Assembly (NCBI GenBank): GCA_021827865.1
Contig: JAKAUC010000020.1
Location: 36,751-100,750 of the forward strand
Length of the DNA: 64,000 nucleotides
From: an archaeon
GTDB lineage: Archaea; Thermoproteota; Nitrososphaeria; Nitrososphaerales; Gagatemarchaeaceae
Direction of reading: 5' to 3'
Shown here: in pieces, positions 25,210 through 33,873 of the stretch
Position numbering within the stretch: the stretch's first letter is position 1
Layout of the letters: each line of letters opens with the position of its first letter
Position numbers and translations under genes: made by a program
The notes under the pieces: generated by a model
What the model saw: only the letters and a program-made list of their open reading frames with translations
What the model was told of the DNA's origin: nothing
The model's database searches: none

Positions 25210-26198
25210 CAGTGCGACGAACGCTCAAGGATGAACCTGTAGGCATTGGCGTGCATGATCCCTTCCGCTTGATCTGTAGGCACGCCAGCTTCTACCAGGG
25301 CTCTCCTGAACTTCCCCACCCTTGACACGTCCGCCATCCCTTCGGGAGCCCTCGACATGCCCAGAAAGTCTGTCCCCAGAGCGGGTGCGGCCGGGCCGCC
25401 GACCTTCATGAAACGCTTCGCGTGATCCGCGAGCCTGGCGGCCGTGAACGGACGGCCGATGCAGCTCCGGATGAAGGTGAGCCCTACTATCCCGCCCCTC
25501 CTCCCGGTCTCGCGTACCAGGTCGTCCGAGATGTTCCTGCTGTTGGATTGCACAGGTGCCGAGTCAGAATGGCTGAAGAAGGGCGAGAGGACAGCAACGT
25601 TCAGCGCGTCGGACGACGTCTTCGGCGAAGCGTGCGAAAGATCGACCATGACGCCGAGTCTGTCTGCCAGCGCGACGAGAGCTTCGCCTTCGCCGGTGAG
25701 CCCGTAGTCCTTGGTAGAGAGGCAAGAGGCCGCGAATTTGTTGTCGTAGTTCCAGGTCAGTCCTATGGAGCGGACTCCCAAGTTGAAGAACACCCTGAGG
25801 TCTTCGGGCTCGCCCAGGGCTTCGCACCCTTCGATGTGTAGAACGATCCCTACCCTCTTCCCTAGGGACTCCAGGTCCTCCTTCGTCCTCACTATCTTGA
25901 GGTGGTCAGGATAGAGCTCTTCGAGCGAGTAATAGATCTTGATCAGTTCGATGGCTATGTCCCGGGGGGCTACAAGGGCCGACGACGAAGACCAGTATCC
26001 ATACATCTTCTGCATGGCGTCAATCTTTCTCCTGTTCAAGCTCCCGACCATCGGGAAAACGGAACCTAGGACTACATTCATCCCGGCTGTCTTGTATTTC
26101 GGGATGTCTGCCTGGCGGCCCCTGAGGTTCTGGTCGAACGGGGTGGAACCGCCCATCAGATAGTAGTAGCCTATGTCTTCGTGGAGGTCTACTACCAT
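25206..26198 (-). CDS. M19-family membrane dipeptidase homologue (renal dipeptidase type)
   Basis: A 330-residue dizinc dipeptidase. The HxD ligand motif is right at the start (His6, Asp8), then the bridging Glu (LHIEGCE), His in VDLSHAS, and a further His in FFSHSDS. These enzymes cleave dipeptides, including those with D-residues. ATG 26198 is chosen because a TATA-like element (26222-26228) lies 27 bases upstream; the longer frame to 26279 would overlap the MFS gene. It is translationally coupled to the serine hydrolase (4-base overlap). Confidence 0.85.
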   Translation of the reverse strand: MVVDLHEDIGYYYLMGGSTPFDQNLRGRQADIPKYKTAGMNVVLGSVFPMVGSLNRRKIDAMQKMYGYWSSSSALVAPRDIAIELIKIYYSLEELYPDHLKIVRTKEDLESLGKRVGIVLHIEGCEALGEPEDLRVFFNLGVRSIGLTWNYDNKFAASCLSTKDYGLTGEGEALVALADRLGVMVDLSHASPKTSSDALNVAVLSPFFSHSDSAPVQSNSRNISDDLVRETGRRGGIVGLTFIRSCIGRPFTAARLADHAKRFMKVGGPAAPALGTDFLGMSRAPEGMADVSRVGKFRRALVEAGVPTDQAEGIMHANAYRFILERSSHW

Positions 26199-26223
26199 GC
26201 CGGTCTCGTCCCCGAGGGCGGAT

Positions 26224-27717
26224 TTAACCGCTATCGGGAGCCGCGACAGGCGCATCGGCCGGCGCGGGGACAGATTCATGGCTTGGGCCGTCCCCGCGCG
26301 ACCACCCCCTACGCTCGCCGCTCAGGAGGACGAACACCAGGGCGACAAGGACCAGGGAGGTCGATATCTCGAAGGCGAAGCTCTGGCCGGAGAGGTACGC
26401 GCTGGCGTAGGCGGGGGAAAGCTTCCCCGAAAGGTTCCCTATGAAGAGCTGATACACTATCCGGGCCGGGATGACCGCGGTTGCGGCCGTCAGAGAGAGG
26501 GCGAAACTCAGGATCATCCCCGTGTTCCTGAAGGTGTTCATCGCCCCGGACCCGACCCCGTACTTGGCAGGTGGGGTCGAAGACATGATCGCAGAGGTGT
26601 TCGAAGGCCAGAAGAACGCGAGCCCCACCCCCGAGAACGCTTCCAGGGCCCCTATCTGGAGGAGCGTGGTGTTCACCATAAGCCGACTGAAAAGAAAGAG
26701 GGAACCCGAAGTGATGAGGAGACCCACGGCAGAGATCCGCCGGAAACCGAACCTGTCGGAGAGCGCCCCTCCCAGGGGACCGATGATCGCCCCCGCGACT
26801 GCGAATGGTACGATCAGATAAGACGCAGTCAGAACCGAAAGGCCGGCTATCCCTTCAAGATAGAACAGGAGGAGGAAGTTGACGCTGAAGAACGCCAGGG
26901 ACTGGAAGAGGGCCGCAAAGGTCGAAAACGCGAATGTCCTGTTTTTGAAGAATGCGAGGTCCAGTATGGGGTCCTTGCTGTACTTGGCCTCCCAGGCGAC
27001 GAAAGCCGCGAACAAGACTGGCGAGAGCAGGAGGGCGCCTATCGTTATGGCGTCATGCCAGGCGTACAGCAGCCCCCAGCTTATCCCGACAAGCAGGGAG
27101 AGGAGTCCGGTAGTGAAAGCCGCGGCGGCGGGGACGTCGAAGGAGCCCCGCTGCCCCAGTGGCTTGACTGTCCTGAGGGTCCTGTAGGCCCAGGCAGTGG
27201 CGAAGATCCCTATGGGGACGTTGATCAGGAAGATCCACCTCCATGAGGTGAAAGTGATTATGACTCCTCCGAGGATAATCCCGAGGACGTTCCCCAGGCC
27301 CCAGACGACGGCCTGCAGGCCGAACGCCCGCCCGGTCTCGTTGCGCGGGAATGCCTCTGACAGGATGGCGAAGGCGTTCGAAGTTATGAGAGCGGCCCCG
27401 GCACCTTGGACCACCCGGAAGGCGACAAGCGTCAGCCCAGTCGGGGCCAAACCACAGAGGGCAGACCCTGCGGTGAATATCGCGAACCCTATGTTGTAAA
27501 GCCGTTTTCTGCCATACAGGTCGGCGAGCCTCCCGAGACTGAGGACGAGGGCGGTGTTGACGACAAGATAGGCTATGACCACCCAGGTCATGGTGACAAA
27601 GTCAGACTTCAGGTCTGCCGCCATCGGGAAGAGGGCAAGGAGCACGACGGTGCTGTCCACGGCGGCCATCAAAGCGCCCAGCGACGTGACCGAGAGCGCT
27701 TTCCATTTGTACTCCAT
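26224..27717 (-). CDS. MFS multidrug/drug:H+ antiporter, 14-TM DHA2 type
   Basis: A 497-residue membrane transporter with about 14 hydrophobic helices. Motif A GRLADLYGRKR lies between TM2 and TM3, AVDST in TM1 is the DHA2 (EmrB/QacA) signature, and an Arg is in the TM4 motif FRVVQGAG. It exports hydrophobic compounds in exchange for protons. It ends 26 bases before the M19 dipeptidase start, with that gene's TATA box overlapping the transporter stop, so the downstream pair has its own promoter. The substrate is unknown. Confidence 0.88.
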   Translation of the reverse strand: MEYKWKALSVTSLGALMAAVDSTVVLLALFPMAADLKSDFVTMTWVVIAYLVVNTALVLSLGRLADLYGRKRLYNIGFAIFTAGSALCGLAPTGLTLVAFRVVQGAGAALITSNAFAILSEAFPRNETGRAFGLQAVVWGLGNVLGIILGGVIITFTSWRWIFLINVPIGIFATAWAYRTLRTVKPLGQRGSFDVPAAAAFTTGLLSLLVGISWGLLYAWHDAITIGALLLSPVLFAAFVAWEAKYSKDPILDLAFFKNRTFAFSTFAALFQSLAFFSVNFLLLFYLEGIAGLSVLTASYLIVPFAVAGAIIGPLGGALSDRFGFRRISAVGLLITSGSLFLFSRLMVNTTLLQIGALEAFSGVGLAFFWPSNTSAIMSSTPPAKYGVGSGAMNTFRNTGMILSFALSLTAATAVIPARIVYQLFIGNLSGKLSPAYASAYLSGQSFAFEISTSLVLVALVFVLLSGERRGWSRGDGPSHESVPAPADAPVAAPDSG

Positions 27718-27894
27718 GTTACCACAATATCCTCTGAGGAGATTTCGCCCCTCACTCCCGACCCTGTATTAGAAACTGTCCCGGACGGAGGCCAGGTCTT
27801 CGTTCGTCAAGGGCGCTCAAGGGCCTTCGCCCATCGAGTGGGCGGGCGAGCGGGACCGTCCTGCGTCGGAGAACCGGTCGCCCGCGGACTCGGC

Positions 27895-28437
27895 TCAGAA
27901 CTCGAAGCCGGCGTTCACTAACACGTCGTCGTGGGAGCGGGCGATCTCGGCCCTCGGGGTCTTCCTCGTGTCTACGAACTTCAGCTCCCTCCAGGCGTCG
28001 TGGCTCCGAACGGAACCTTTCGCGGCGTCTCCCTTGAAGATGAACTCGAAGTCCCAGTGCCTTCGGCCAGGGGATCTCTCGGGGGACCATACCTCCGTCG
28101 CTGTGGTCGGCCCCGACAGTTCGAGTTCCATCCCGAGCTGCTCCTTCAGGACCCTTCGGGCGGCTTCCTGAGGGGACTCGTATAACAAGAGATGGGACGA
28201 CGGGAGCATCCATCCTTTGCTGTGGGTCTTCGCGCGGCTGGCGTCCAGGGCGCCGATGCGGGCCCAATCGGCATTCGGGTTCAGGTGCCCCATCAAGACC
28301 CGACCCTCCCCGTCGGTGATAGCAAGGAAAGCAGAAAGGCAGAACCCGCCCTCCGGGACCTCGGTCGTATAGACGGGTTCGAGTCCCCTTTCGGGGACGT
28401 TTCGTGCGAAACGGCAGAACCGCCGTTCTGTAGCCAT
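27895..28437 (-). CDS. Nudix-fold protein with degenerate Nudix box
   Basis: A 180-residue protein with the Nudix beta-alpha layout: GEGRVLMGHL, then GWMLPSSHLLLYESPQEAAR followed by RVLKEQLGM. Compared with the consensus REUXEEXGU box, Arg is followed by Val instead of Glu and the EE pair is KE, so metal binding and hydrolysis may be impaired. It starts at ATG 28437. A sensor or non-canonical pyrophosphohydrolase role is possible. No partner is obvious; the genes either side are a transporter and a VOC protein in the opposite direction. Confidence 0.7.
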   Translation of the reverse strand: MATERRFCRFARNVPERGLEPVYTTEVPEGGFCLSAFLAITDGEGRVLMGHLNPNADWARIGALDASRAKTHSKGWMLPSSHLLLYESPQEAARRVLKEQLGMELELSGPTTATEVWSPERSPGRRHWDFEFIFKGDAAKGSVRSHDAWRELKFVDTRKTPRAEIARSHDDVLVNAGFEF

Positions 28438-28523
28438 GCGGAAGCCTGCCCGGCTGTCTCTTTTTTGGCTTTTGCCGGGCTGGATGTTCTGCCTTTTTAT
28501 CTGGGGCTCACCTGAAGCTGGCG

Positions 28524-28904
28524 GTGGACTTCAAGTTCTACTACAGCGGAATCAGGGTCAGAGACCTCAGGAGGTCCCATGAGTTCTACACGAGGGCAAT
28601 CGGGATGAAGGTCGTCGCGAGTGGCACCATGCCCCACGGGGGAAAGTGGGTGCAACTCAGGGGAAGAGGCTCCGACCAGACCCTTGAGCTGAACTGGTAC
28701 CCCGAAGGGTCCCGGTTCTACGCGGAGTACGCCGTCGGAGAAGAGCTGGACCACCTGGCGTTCAAGGTAGGAGACGTGAAGAAGGCTTACGATCTGCTCC
28801 TTAGCAAGGGCGCGACCCCTGCCGTGACCCCCGGGGAGTCAAAGGGGACAGAAGTGTATGTGAAGGATCCCGACGGAGTCTGGATCGAGCTTCTCGGACC
28901 CTAG
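28524..28904 (+). CDS. Glyoxalase/VOC-superfamily protein
   Basis: A 126-residue single VOC module pair (beta-alpha-beta-beta-beta twice), as in lactoylglutathione lyase and methylmalonyl-CoA epimerase relatives. Likely metal ligands are His in ELDHLAFKV and Glu in WIELLGP, with the N-terminal RSHEFYTRAIGM segment typical of the family. The GTG 28524 start is about 28 bases after an A/T-rich GCCTTTTTATC. Its stop overlaps the convergent HExxH gene end by 4 bases. The substrate is undetermined. Confidence 0.8.
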   Translation: MDFKFYYSGIRVRDLRRSHEFYTRAIGMKVVASGTMPHGGKWVQLRGRGSDQTLELNWYPEGSRFYAEYAVGEELDHLAFKVGDVKKAYDLLLSKGATPAVTPGESKGTEVYVKDPDGVWIELLGP

Positions 28905-29416
28905 GCCCGGACCTTCACTCCGACGTTCTTCAGGAACCGTTCGAAGACTTCGCGAGGAATCCACTCGACCGAGAGGTAGTCTGCGACCTGCTTCTCGTCC
29001 ATCCCAAGCCTACGGGCTTCTTTGACTGCTGCCCTGTAGGCCTCTATCTCAGTGGGCCTATCTACATATTCGAAGTTCTTGTCCCACAGCTCCTTCCCCT
29101 CTCTGTGCTGACGGATATGGACCAGCTCGTGTATCACATCGAGGTATACGTCGACCTCTCTACCTTCTCTGAGGTATTTCGCGCTAACGACTATGGACCC
29201 AGCGTGGTCGTTGATCTTCATGTATCCCCTCCCTTCGGTTACCTCCACGGACAGCGCCCGGAGGACCTCGGAAGTTTCCTTCCCGAAGATAGCATTGACA
29301 GCGCGCACCTTTTCGAACCCCACGAAGACGCTCGCGAACGGGTGGTGGCCTATCGCCGAGCTCCTCTCTATCGTTACGTCCAGGTCCACGACGTGGCGCT
29401 GCTTCTCGTTGGTCAT
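28901..29416 (-). CDS. HExxH zinc-metallopeptidase-like protein
   Basis: A 171-residue protein starting at ATG 29416. A zinc-peptidase motif HELVH (in VIHELVHIRQH) lies at about residues 95-99, with a third His two turns later, followed by a helical C-terminus. The open frame extends far upstream, but that part is an out-of-phase shadow of the acetyltransferase. The start overlaps the stop of the acetyltransferase gene (ATGA), so the two are coupled. The fold resembles SprT- or ImmA-like minimal gluzincins; no specific family is claimed. Confidence 0.7.
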   Translation of the reverse strand: MTNEKQRHVVDLDVTIERSSAIGHHPFASVFVGFEKVRAVNAIFGKETSEVLRALSVEVTEGRGYMKINDHAGSIVVSAKYLREGREVDVYLDVIHELVHIRQHREGKELWDKNFEYVDRPTEIEAYRAAVKEARRLGMDEKQVADYLSVEWIPREVFERFLKNVGVKVRA

Positions 29417-30123
29417 TTGAGCCTTTTTTTCTCCAGCATCCTCTTCGCGTACATGACCTCGAACCCTCTCTCGACGTAGAACCCTAGGACGCCGTCCGAA
29501 GCGAGTGTCTGCAGGACGAGCGCATTCCCCTCGGAGTCGGCAACCTCCTTCGCCTTCTCCAGAAGCCCCGTCGCGACTCCCCGCCCCCTGTACTCGGGTA
29601 CCGTGCCAACGCAGTAGGCGCCGATCACCCCTGGCGTCCTGAACAGGGCCAGGACCCCTGCAGTGTCTCCCCCGACCCTCGACTCCATCAGCGTCGCTGA
29701 CCTCAACCCCAGAAGAGAGGAGGCGATTCGAGAAAGCTCCTCGGCCAGTTCCGTGGTGCCGTAGAAGGACCGGAGGTATCCATCCGCCCATCTGCCGGGA
29801 TCTGTAGAAACGACGGGATTCCCACCGCCTCTCCGCCCTGTCGGACCCTTCGAAAAAAGTGTGGTCATGGTATCGGACTGCCTGTATCCCGAGGCGAGGA
29901 GTGATTCGACGTCTTCGCATGAGTCGTAGACGAGCACGGTCGGGGGCGCGCCGGCGCGTGCGAAGAGAGGCTCGGCCCAGGAGGCGGTGGATGTTATCCC
30001 CTGACAGGACAGCGAGCCTGCCCGGTTGAAGAACTGCTCCTTGAGCACCTTGGAACGCAGCAGGTAGCCGTCTCCGTGCCGCCTGAGCTCCGCCCATTTC
30101 GACCACCAGCCGAGCTCGTTCAA
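29413..30123 (-). CDS. GNAT-family N-acetyltransferase
   Basis: A 236-residue protein whose C-terminal 120 residues form a GNAT domain: the acetyl-CoA motif is VPEYRGRGVATGLL (Q/RxxGxG/A), followed by ALVLQTLASDGVLGFYVERGF. The N-terminal half looks like a degenerate second GNAT-type domain. The substrate is unknown. It is placed 16 bases after cysS and is coupled to the HExxH gene, so all three may be one transcript. Confidence 0.8.
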   Translation of the reverse strand: MNELGWWSKWAELRRHGDGYLLRSKVLKEQFFNRAGSLSCQGITSTASWAEPLFARAGAPPTVLVYDSCEDVESLLASGYRQSDTMTTLFSKGPTGRRGGGNPVVSTDPGRWADGYLRSFYGTTELAEELSRIASSLLGLRSATLMESRVGGDTAGVLALFRTPGVIGAYCVGTVPEYRGRGVATGLLEKAKEVADSEGNALVLQTLASDGVLGFYVERGFEVMYAKRMLEKKRLK

Positions 30124-30139
30124 CTCGGCGTCGGCCTGG

Positions 30140-31339
30140 TCAGGGGCCCGCGAGGAGGTCCACCCCCAGAATCCGCAGCCCCTCTATGGCAGGCGCGGCG
30201 GTCGCCCTAGCCTCGCCCTTGTTAGAGCACTTGGAGGCAACCCTGAGCGTCCGCTCTGCCCAGTCGACCGCACGCGGAGTGTCGAAGTCGTCATTCAGCG
30301 CGTTCTCGAAGGGGACCATGTCCAGACCTTCATCTCCCCCCGTGCCGAACTCCCGTGCTGCCGTCTTCATGATCCGGAGCCTCGCCCTGGCGGCGCCCAG
30401 CCCCGAGAAGTCCGCCTCCCTCCGGTAGTGGATGGATAGGAATGTGAGCCTCATCTCGTCCGCGGTAGCTGACCTGAGGGCGTCCTTCACAGTGACCGCG
30501 TTGCCGAGAGACTTCGACATCTTCAGCCCGTCGGTCTTGAGGAGGTTGGTGTGCATCCAGTGTTTGACCAGTGGTTTGGCGCCCGTGAGAGACTCTGCCT
30601 GGGCGATCTCCGCCTCGTGGTGGGGGTAGACCAGCTCATATGCGCCCCCGTGGACGTCGTAACGGTCACCAAGGATAGGGATGGTTACAGCCGTGTCTTG
30701 TATGTGCCAGCCGGGGGAGCCTAGGCCCCAGGGACTTTTCCAACGCCCCTCGACGAGGACTTCAGGACGCCAGAGCGCGAAGTCGTTCAGGTTCCTCTTC
30801 CTAGGGGAGAGCTCGAGGGGCCGAAGAGAAAGGTCGCGCTTGGACTGGTGGGACAGGCGCCCCCACGGGGTGAACTTGGTGGTGTCGAAGTAGACCCAAC
30901 CGTCTGCTTCGTAGGCGAATCCTTTGTCGAGCAGCACCCCGACCTGCCTGATCGCCTCGTCGAAGTGGCGAGACACCGGCTCGAAGCGGGAGACTGAGGC
31001 GATGTTCAGGCTCCGGACGTCCGCGAGCATGGAGCGGATCATCCTCTCCGAATAGGCCATGGGGTCTTCCCTGGTCCTGGCTGCGGCCCGGGTGACCCTT
31101 TCGTCGACGTCTGTTATGTTCATGAGAAACTCGACGTCGTACCCGAGGTGACGCAGGTACCTCGCGAAGGCGTCGAAGTAGATGAATGTCCTCGCGTGCC
31201 CCACGTGAATCGCTGACTGGACCGTGGGACCGCAGACGAACATGCTCACCTTGGGCGGGGCGAGGGGGCGGAGGGGCTTCTTCCGCCCGGTCAGGGTATC
31301 ATAGAACACGGGGGTGCCCTTCAACGCTCCAGTCACCAA
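30140..31339 (-). CDS. cysS: Cysteinyl-tRNA synthetase
   Basis: Class I synthetase charging tRNA-Cys. HIGH-equivalent HVGHAR (about 46-51) and KMSKSLGN (about 274) are present, with the first zinc Cys in FVCGPTV and the VYPHHEAEIAQ region. It is 399 residues, shorter than the roughly 460 residues of E. coli CysRS; the missing part is the C-terminal anticodon-side tail. In the GWHIECSA segment of E. coli this protein reads GWHIQDTA, so the zinc-ligand Cys is replaced by Asp. The start is TTG 31339 or GTG 31336. It is divergent from a small unknown gene across a single A/T-rich stretch. Confidence 0.92.
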   Translation of the reverse strand: MVTGALKGTPVFYDTLTGRKKPLRPLAPPKVSMFVCGPTVQSAIHVGHARTFIYFDAFARYLRHLGYDVEFLMNITDVDERVTRAAARTREDPMAYSERMIRSMLADVRSLNIASVSRFEPVSRHFDEAIRQVGVLLDKGFAYEADGWVYFDTTKFTPWGRLSHQSKRDLSLRPLELSPRKRNLNDFALWRPEVLVEGRWKSPWGLGSPGWHIQDTAVTIPILGDRYDVHGGAYELVYPHHEAEIAQAESLTGAKPLVKHWMHTNLLKTDGLKMSKSLGNAVTVKDALRSATADEMRLTFLSIHYRREADFSGLGAARARLRIMKTAAREFGTGGDEGLDMVPFENALNDDFDTPRAVDWAERTLRVASKCSNKGEARATAAPAIEGLRILGVDLLAGP

Positions 31340-31361
31340 AGACCCGGGTATTTGTTTTTGA

Positions 31362-31667
31362 ATGGGAGAGGGCGAGCTTCGTCCTGTGTTCTACGAGGAC
31401 AGGGTGACCTCCGCCGCAGGACTGGGTAAAAGGCTGGCGGTCCTTGACCAGGACTCCGGGGTCAGGCTGATGGGGACGTACGCTGGGAGGAGGGCCTTGG
31501 TGTTCGTGACCAGGTTCGGCCGAAGATACACGATAATGGCCTACTCCGTGGGAAAAGGAGGGTTCCCGGGGAGGAGGTTAGGGACGATGGAGGTCGACGG
31601 AGTGGAGATGGCCGAGGGGGCGTTGAAGAAACTCCTCAGAGGGCCCCTGCGGGCCTGGATCTACTGA
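31362..31667 (+). CDS. Small unknown protein (about 93-101 residues)
   Basis: A basic, glycine-rich protein with beta-strand-like segments (RRALVFVTRFGRRYTI) and a helical C-terminus. I recognise no family. ATG 31362 is only a few bases from the A/T-rich stretch at 31348-31360 that should be its promoter, so GTG 31386 (93 residues) may be the leaderless start. It sits between cysS (divergent) and the M29-like peptidase (same strand, 48 bases downstream). Confidence 0.6.
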   Translation: MGEGELRPVFYEDRVTSAAGLGKRLAVLDQDSGVRLMGTYAGRRALVFVTRFGRRYTIMAYSVGKGGFPGRRLGTMEVDGVEMAEGALKKLLRGPLRAWIY

Positions 31668-31715
31668 GACGGGGCGAGAACGGGCCCTATATAGTGGATT
31701 TCAGACCGGTAGGGC

Positions 31716-32774
31716 ATGGCTGAGGACAAACTCGAAACGCTCTATACGAAGGTCGCACAGAAGGTCCTGAAGGATACCCTTCATGTAAGGAAAGGGGACT
31801 CCGTCACGGTCGAATCGTGGGACAACGGGATTCCCTTCGCTAGACGGGTGCTCGTGGAGGCCCGGGCGCTTGGGTGCCCGGCTATCTTGCTCTACGAAGA
31901 CGAGAGGGCCTACATAGAAGGCGTCAGGAGGGCCCCGGACGACTCGGTCGGTGCCATGGGACGGAACGAACACGGTCTCCTTTCAGCGACCGACGCCTAC
32001 GTCTTCATCCCTGGCCAGGCTCTGGGACCATACTCCAGGACACTGAAGCCCGGTGAGCGGGCGAAATCCACCCGCTACAACTCCTCGTGGTACCAGGCCG
32101 CCGAGAAGGCGGGGCTCAGGGGAGCCAGGCTTTCCTTCGGCTATGTGGGAAAGGACCTCGCCCGGATCCTCGGTAAAAGGGTGGAGGACGTTGTCCGTAC
32201 GCAGCTCGAGGCGGCGCTAGTTGATTTAGGCAGCCTGTCGGCGTTGGCCGGGAAGATCACGCCTGCCCTGGCTGACGGGGCCCAGGCAGAGCTGCTCACG
32301 GCGGGAGCGCGAATGACATTCTCGCTCAAAGGAGAGCTCCAGACGGAGGACGGAGTCGTTGACGACGAGGACAGAAGGGAAGGGGCCAACATGGCCTACG
32401 TCCCCCCCGGGTTCGTCGGGAAGGAAGTCGACCCTGAGAGCGCTGAGGGGACGGTGGTGTTCACAGACACCCTGACCGAGCTGGGGGTGATATCCAAGAT
32501 CAAGCTCCAATTCGAGAAAGGGAGCCTAGCGTCCTGGGAGTCGCCTGAGAGCGCCAAGGTGAAGAAGCTGGTCGAGTCGTCGTCTCCCGAGCGGAGGAAG
32601 GTCAACTTCTTCAGCCTCGGGCTCAACCCGAAGCTGGGATATGGGTGGGGGCAGGACAGGTTCGTGGCTGGATCGCTTTCCTTGAGCGGTTTCGGCTTCA
32701 GGGGCCAGGTGAAGAAGGGGACGCTCGCCGTCGATGGGAAGCCGATTATGTCCGGTGGCAAGCTCGTAGGCTAG
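31716..32774 (+). CDS. M29-like (thermophilic) aminopeptidase family protein
   Basis: A 352-residue protein resembling AmpS/aminopeptidase T metallopeptidases: an N-terminal alpha/beta domain (VRKGDSVTVESW, ALGCPAILLYED), then a C-terminal half with YVPPGFVG, EGTVVFTDT and the terminal FFSLGLNPKLGYGWGQDRF, where the metal ligands of the family normally lie. Some His ligands of characterised M29 enzymes are not obvious, so activity is uncertain. ATG 31716 follows a TATA-like CTATATAG about 25 bases upstream. Confidence 0.72.
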   Translation: MAEDKLETLYTKVAQKVLKDTLHVRKGDSVTVESWDNGIPFARRVLVEARALGCPAILLYEDERAYIEGVRRAPDDSVGAMGRNEHGLLSATDAYVFIPGQALGPYSRTLKPGERAKSTRYNSSWYQAAEKAGLRGARLSFGYVGKDLARILGKRVEDVVRTQLEAALVDLGSLSALAGKITPALADGAQAELLTAGARMTFSLKGELQTEDGVVDDEDRREGANMAYVPPGFVGKEVDPESAEGTVVFTDTLTELGVISKIKLQFEKGSLASWESPESAKVKKLVESSSPERRKVNFFSLGLNPKLGYGWGQDRFVAGSLSLSGFGFRGQVKKGTLAVDGKPIMSGGKLVG

Positions 32775-33029
32775 AGCAGCCTACGCTCCCTCATGAGATG
32801 CCCCAGTACGGCTGTTAAGATCCGCGCGCCCCGACACCGCGGGGATGGCTGTCAGCTCGTGCAGAGTGACTCCGAACATGCTTTGATGACTACCGCCTAG
32901 CGACATGTGGCCGTCGGGGGGAGTCTGTCACCCCCGGAACGCGACCGGACCACGATACCCCTTGGAATCCGCCTGGGTTTGGAATGCGTAAATCCATTCA
33001 TTTTTACACCCGAGAGGGACGCGCTTTCG
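32775..33029. other. 255-base spacer with two strong hairpins
   Basis: No reading frame is convincing. Two inverted repeats are visible: CCCCG-N6-CGGGG at about 32829-32844 and CGGGGG-N10-CCCCCG at about 32916-32937. They could be terminators of the peptidase gene or part of a structured RNA. The right end carries the TATA-like TTTTTACA (33000-33007) for the TSUP gene. Confidence 0.35.
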
Positions 33030-33866
33030 TTGATAGGATTCGAATTTCTCATCATCCTCTTCTTCGCCTCGATCATGGCGGGGGCACTGGGGTCGATAGT
33101 GGGCCTCGGAGGAGGCGTGATAATCATCCCTATACTTACGATATTCCTTGGGGTGGACATCCACTTTGCCATCGGGGCCAGCATCGTCTCGGTCATAGCG
33201 ACATCCAGCGGCGCGGCCGCGACCTATGTCAAGGACAAGATGACCAACCTGCGCATCGGCATGTTCCTGGAGCTGGCGACGACGGCGGGGGCAATCTTCG
33301 GGGCGGCCATCGCGGCGTACACCAATTCCTTCCTCCTAGAGCTCATATTCGGGAGCATTCTGCTGGTGTCGCTAGTCCCCCTGGTCAGACAGATTGGCGA
33401 GGATATCCCCGCCAACCCGGAGCTGGTGGGTCTCGCCAAGCGCCTGTCGCTTCAGGGATCCTACACCGAGGTGGACGGGTCGACAGTGAATTACAATGCC
33501 ACCAGACCCGAACGCGGGCTCGTCGGCATGTTCGCGGCCGGACTCATCTCGGGGCTGCTGGGAATCGGGAGCGGGACGTTCAAGGTACTCTCCATGGACC
33601 TGGCGATGAAGCTTCCCATGAAAGTCTCGACGACCACCTCCAACTTCATGATTGGGGTCACCGCAGCGGCAAGCGCAGGAATCTACTTTGCAAGGGGGGA
33701 CGTCGACCCGTTCATCGTCGCGCCCGTCGCCATTGGGATACTCATCGGCGCCTTCATTGGGACCAGATTCCTCTTGAAGGCGAGGAACCCGACGGTCAGG
33801 AAGATATTCGCAATCGTGCTGGCGATCTCTGCGGTCGAGATGATAGTCAGGGCCCTCGGAGCGTGA
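33030..33866 (+). CDS. TSUP (TauE/SafE) family anion exporter
   Basis: A 278-residue membrane protein with about eight transmembrane helices and the internal duplication of the TSUP family: the first repeat carries GALGSIVGLGGGVIIIP and the second GLISGLLGIGSGTFKV. Homologues export sulfite, sulfonates or organic anions. The TTG 33030 start is taken from a TATA-like box 25-30 bases upstream; the frame further upstream is hydrophilic and unlike the family. The next gene, DUF1634, lies 7 bases downstream and commonly accompanies such exporters. Confidence 0.85.
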   Translation: MIGFEFLIILFFASIMAGALGSIVGLGGGVIIIPILTIFLGVDIHFAIGASIVSVIATSSGAAATYVKDKMTNLRIGMFLELATTAGAIFGAAIAAYTNSFLLELIFGSILLVSLVPLVRQIGEDIPANPELVGLAKRLSLQGSYTEVDGSTVNYNATRPERGLVGMFAAGLISGLLGIGSGTFKVLSMDLAMKLPMKVSTTTSNFMIGVTAAASAGIYFARGDVDPFIVAPVAIGILIGAFIGTRFLLKARNPTVRKIFAIVLAISAVEMIVRALGA

Positions 33867-33873
33867 GTCGTAG

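Noticed and set aside
26173..27246. 357-residue plus-strand frame opposite the MFS transporter
   Set aside because: Highly charged, repetitive-looking composition with no hydrophobic core; the minus strand encodes a clear 14-TM transporter.
28901..30106. 401-residue minus-strand frame over the HExxH protein
   Set aside because: Only the last 171 residues are coherent; the rest is the out-of-phase shadow of the acetyltransferase, whose stop overlaps ATG 29416.
32845..32861. 17 bases resembling a conserved segment of 16S rRNA (with 3 bases missing)
   Set aside because: No flanking rRNA similarity is visible, and a match of this length can arise by chance.
32881..32895. GATGA box-C-like motif suggesting a box C/D guide RNA
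   Set aside because: No box D or internal C'/D' boxes at the required spacing.
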